From NCBI GenBank assembly GCA_964036295.1, contig OZ038465.1, positions 3,171,115-3,235,114 on the forward strand: a stretch of DNA of 64,000 nucleotides, written 5' to 3'. Below, piece after piece: positions 62,806 through 64,000 of the stretch. The position numbers and the translations under genes were made by a program. A model generated the notes under the pieces. The model did no database searches and had not been told where the DNA came from. It saw only the letters and a list, made by a program, of their open reading frames with translations. The stretch is from Plumapathes pennacea (taxonomy: Eukaryota > Cnidaria > Anthozoa > Antipatharia > Myriopathidae). Position 1 is the stretch's first letter, and each line of letters opens with the position of its first letter.

Positions 62806-63321
62806 TTTGGATTTCTCATGGTGGAGGCGATAATAGTATTCTCTCCCCAAAGTTCCCTTGTACAGTCTGCGGCAAGAGCTACTAAAGTGAAACTCCACTG
62901 GATAACACAGCTACTGGCCATTTTGTGCAGCATGGGAGGCTTTGCGGCGATCTACTACAATAAAGAAAGTCGTAACAAACCCCACTTTACAACTGTACAT
63001 TCTTGGTTTGGACTGTGCACAATGGTTTTGGTAAGCCTACAGGCCCTCCAAGGGTTGACAGTTTTGTACCCCAAATTCTCTCCAATTGCAAAGAAGTTGA
63101 AGCTGTCGCAGCTGAAACAACTTCATGCTGTGTGTGGTGCACTGATTTTCTTTATTGCCTGTGCCACTGTGGTGCTAGGGTTTTGCTCAAACTGGTTTAC
63201 AAGGACTGTTGATAATAGTGTTATAGTGTTTTTAAGTGTCACATCTGCATTGGCTTTGGGTGGGGTTGTCATTGGTCAGGTTTTCACTGAGTATGGCTTG
63301 AAACGGAAACCTGGAACATGA
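62806..63321 (+). CDS. CYB561D2: CYB561D2-like cytochrome b561 domain protein, last exon
   Basis: Transmembrane ascorbate-dependent reductase of the cytochrome b561 family. It passes electrons across a membrane through two haems; CYB561D2 members act in the secretory pathway and reduce ferric iron or monodehydroascorbate. From the acceptor TACCTAG, the exon reads FGFLMVEAII, then VKLHWITQLLAILCSMGGFA (second haem His), TTVHSWFGLCTMVLVSLQAL (third), KQLHAVCGALIFFIACATVV (fourth), and a last helix to the stop at 63319-63321. All four ligand His are kept when exon 2 is included, and length agrees with the family (about 220 aa). It is followed by a plain 3' flank. Confidence 0.9.
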   Translation, partial: FGFLMVEAIIVFSPQSSLVQSAARATKVKLHWITQLLAILCSMGGFAAIYYNKESRNKPHFTTVHSWFGLCTMVLVSLQALQGLTVLYPKFSPIAKKLKLSQLKQLHAVCGALIFFIACATVVLGFCSNWFTRTVDNSVIVFLSVTSALALGGVVIGQVFTEYGLKRKPGT

Positions 63322-63813
63322 TCATTGTTTGTTCAGTATGTTTTGGCTGAGCAGTTCCCAGCATGAACTCTGTCACTCCCAAGCATAGAATTCTCTCTAC
63401 CATGTAATGAGAATTGTAGTTTTTATCAACTGTTTTCTGAGCAGTGCATACCAAGAGTCAACTGAAAGAGTAATTTGAATTTGATCTCTTCTGGGAGTGA
63501 TTGGTTGATGTGTACTCTCAGGTACATTATATTTTATCACATCGCTTGTCGTAAGCAAAACCAAGACAGAATACATCACTATTATTTTGAAGATTAAAAT
63601 GATCCCAACCAATAAGCCACTTTCACAATCATGCCCAGTTCATTAGGCGCAGATATTCTGGCGGACCACCTGACGATAAAACACGGCAGGTATCGGTGGA
63701 GAACTGCTTCTTTGTTCATAATACAATTATGTAGAAACAAAAGACACACTCATTTATGTGGAAGGTTAAGCGTACTAATTGTTATTGCGCATGACTGTGT
63801 AAGTGGCTTATTT
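63322..63813. other. 3' flank of the cytochrome b561 gene
   Basis: No further exon is recognised. A possible AATTAAAA poly(A)-signal variant lies near 63594. Small open frames on both strands lack support. Confidence 0.4.
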
Positions 63814-63950
63814 AAAGGGGCAGTGTCATGAGATGCGCATGCGTGGGCGTTTTGTCGAATTTTGAAAACATTTGCCCAATGTTTTTAAGTTTGAAATCCA
63901 ATATGGCGTCCACAACGGCGGTGGATCTGATCTCATGACACTGCCCTTTT
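63814..63950. mobile_element. MITE with 21-bp terminal inverted repeats
   Basis: The left end contains GGGCAGTGTCATGAGAT and the right end its complement ATCTCATGACACTGCCC, followed by TTTT. 137 bp, with a core containing AATATGGCGTCC. hAT-like in size and ends. Confidence 0.85.
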
Positions 63951-64000
63951 GCAAGACATGAAGCCGACATGTGTTACACTGGTTAATTTGCACTGCGATC

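Noticed and set aside
1..64000. tRNA, rRNA, riboswitch, operon or bacterial-type promoter features
   Set aside because: None could be seen; the window is an animal nuclear locus and I found no tRNA box A/B pair with a foldable cloverleaf by eye.

Overview
This window is eukaryotic nuclear DNA. Genes are split by GT/AG introns and lie far apart in an AT-leaning background crowded with short inverted-repeat transposons, satellites and retroelement remains. The gene content (a TRPC-like channel, a class A GPCR, a CYB561D2-type cytochrome b561), interstitial TTAGGG-type telomere blocks and the style of the repeats suggest a non-bilaterian or early-branching animal. My best guess is an anthozoan cnidarian such as a stony coral; the species cannot be fixed from sequence alone.

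Left third (1-23.2 kb, minus strand): one large gene. Fifteen exons whose splice phases all match encode an unusual TRP channel: coiled-coil N-terminal piece, TRPC-type linker helices, pre-S1 elbow, a von Willebrand factor A (vWA)-like segment, S1-S6 with pore and TRP helix, a heptad coiled coil and a C-terminal SPRY domain. Only the region from the N-terminal coil onward is visible; ankyrin repeats expected in TRPC proteins were not found and may lie upstream. The introns hold MITEs, foldbacks and two copies of a repeat family with an arginine-rich ORF.

Middle (23.2-46.5 kb): mostly transposable elements. There is a broken jockey/CR1-like non-LTR retrotransposon on the minus strand (26-29.2 kb) next to an ACGTT-rich block, several foldback and hAT-like MITEs, a 974-bp element with perfect 25-bp terminal repeats, an ORF with a 2A-like D-x-E-x-NPGP motif, and a degenerate Ty3/Gypsy element missing its reverse transcriptase. 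The last exon of a protein kinase lies at 37.0-37.2 kb (minus); its intron-exon boundary has been amplified into a satellite of about 150 bp.

46.5-57.5 kb: two long minisatellite arrays of the same sequence in opposite orientation, the larger with a 324-bp higher-order repeat. A large imperfect inverted duplication (50.4-51.4 and 55.1-56.5 kb) brackets the larger array.

Right end (57.5-64 kb): a class A GPCR (minus) and a cytochrome b561 domain gene (plus), each strongly recognisable but each with one apparent single-base frameshift near its N terminus. That suggests either assembly indels or recent decay. The genes show no operon-like relationship; they are independent loci in a repeat-rich region.
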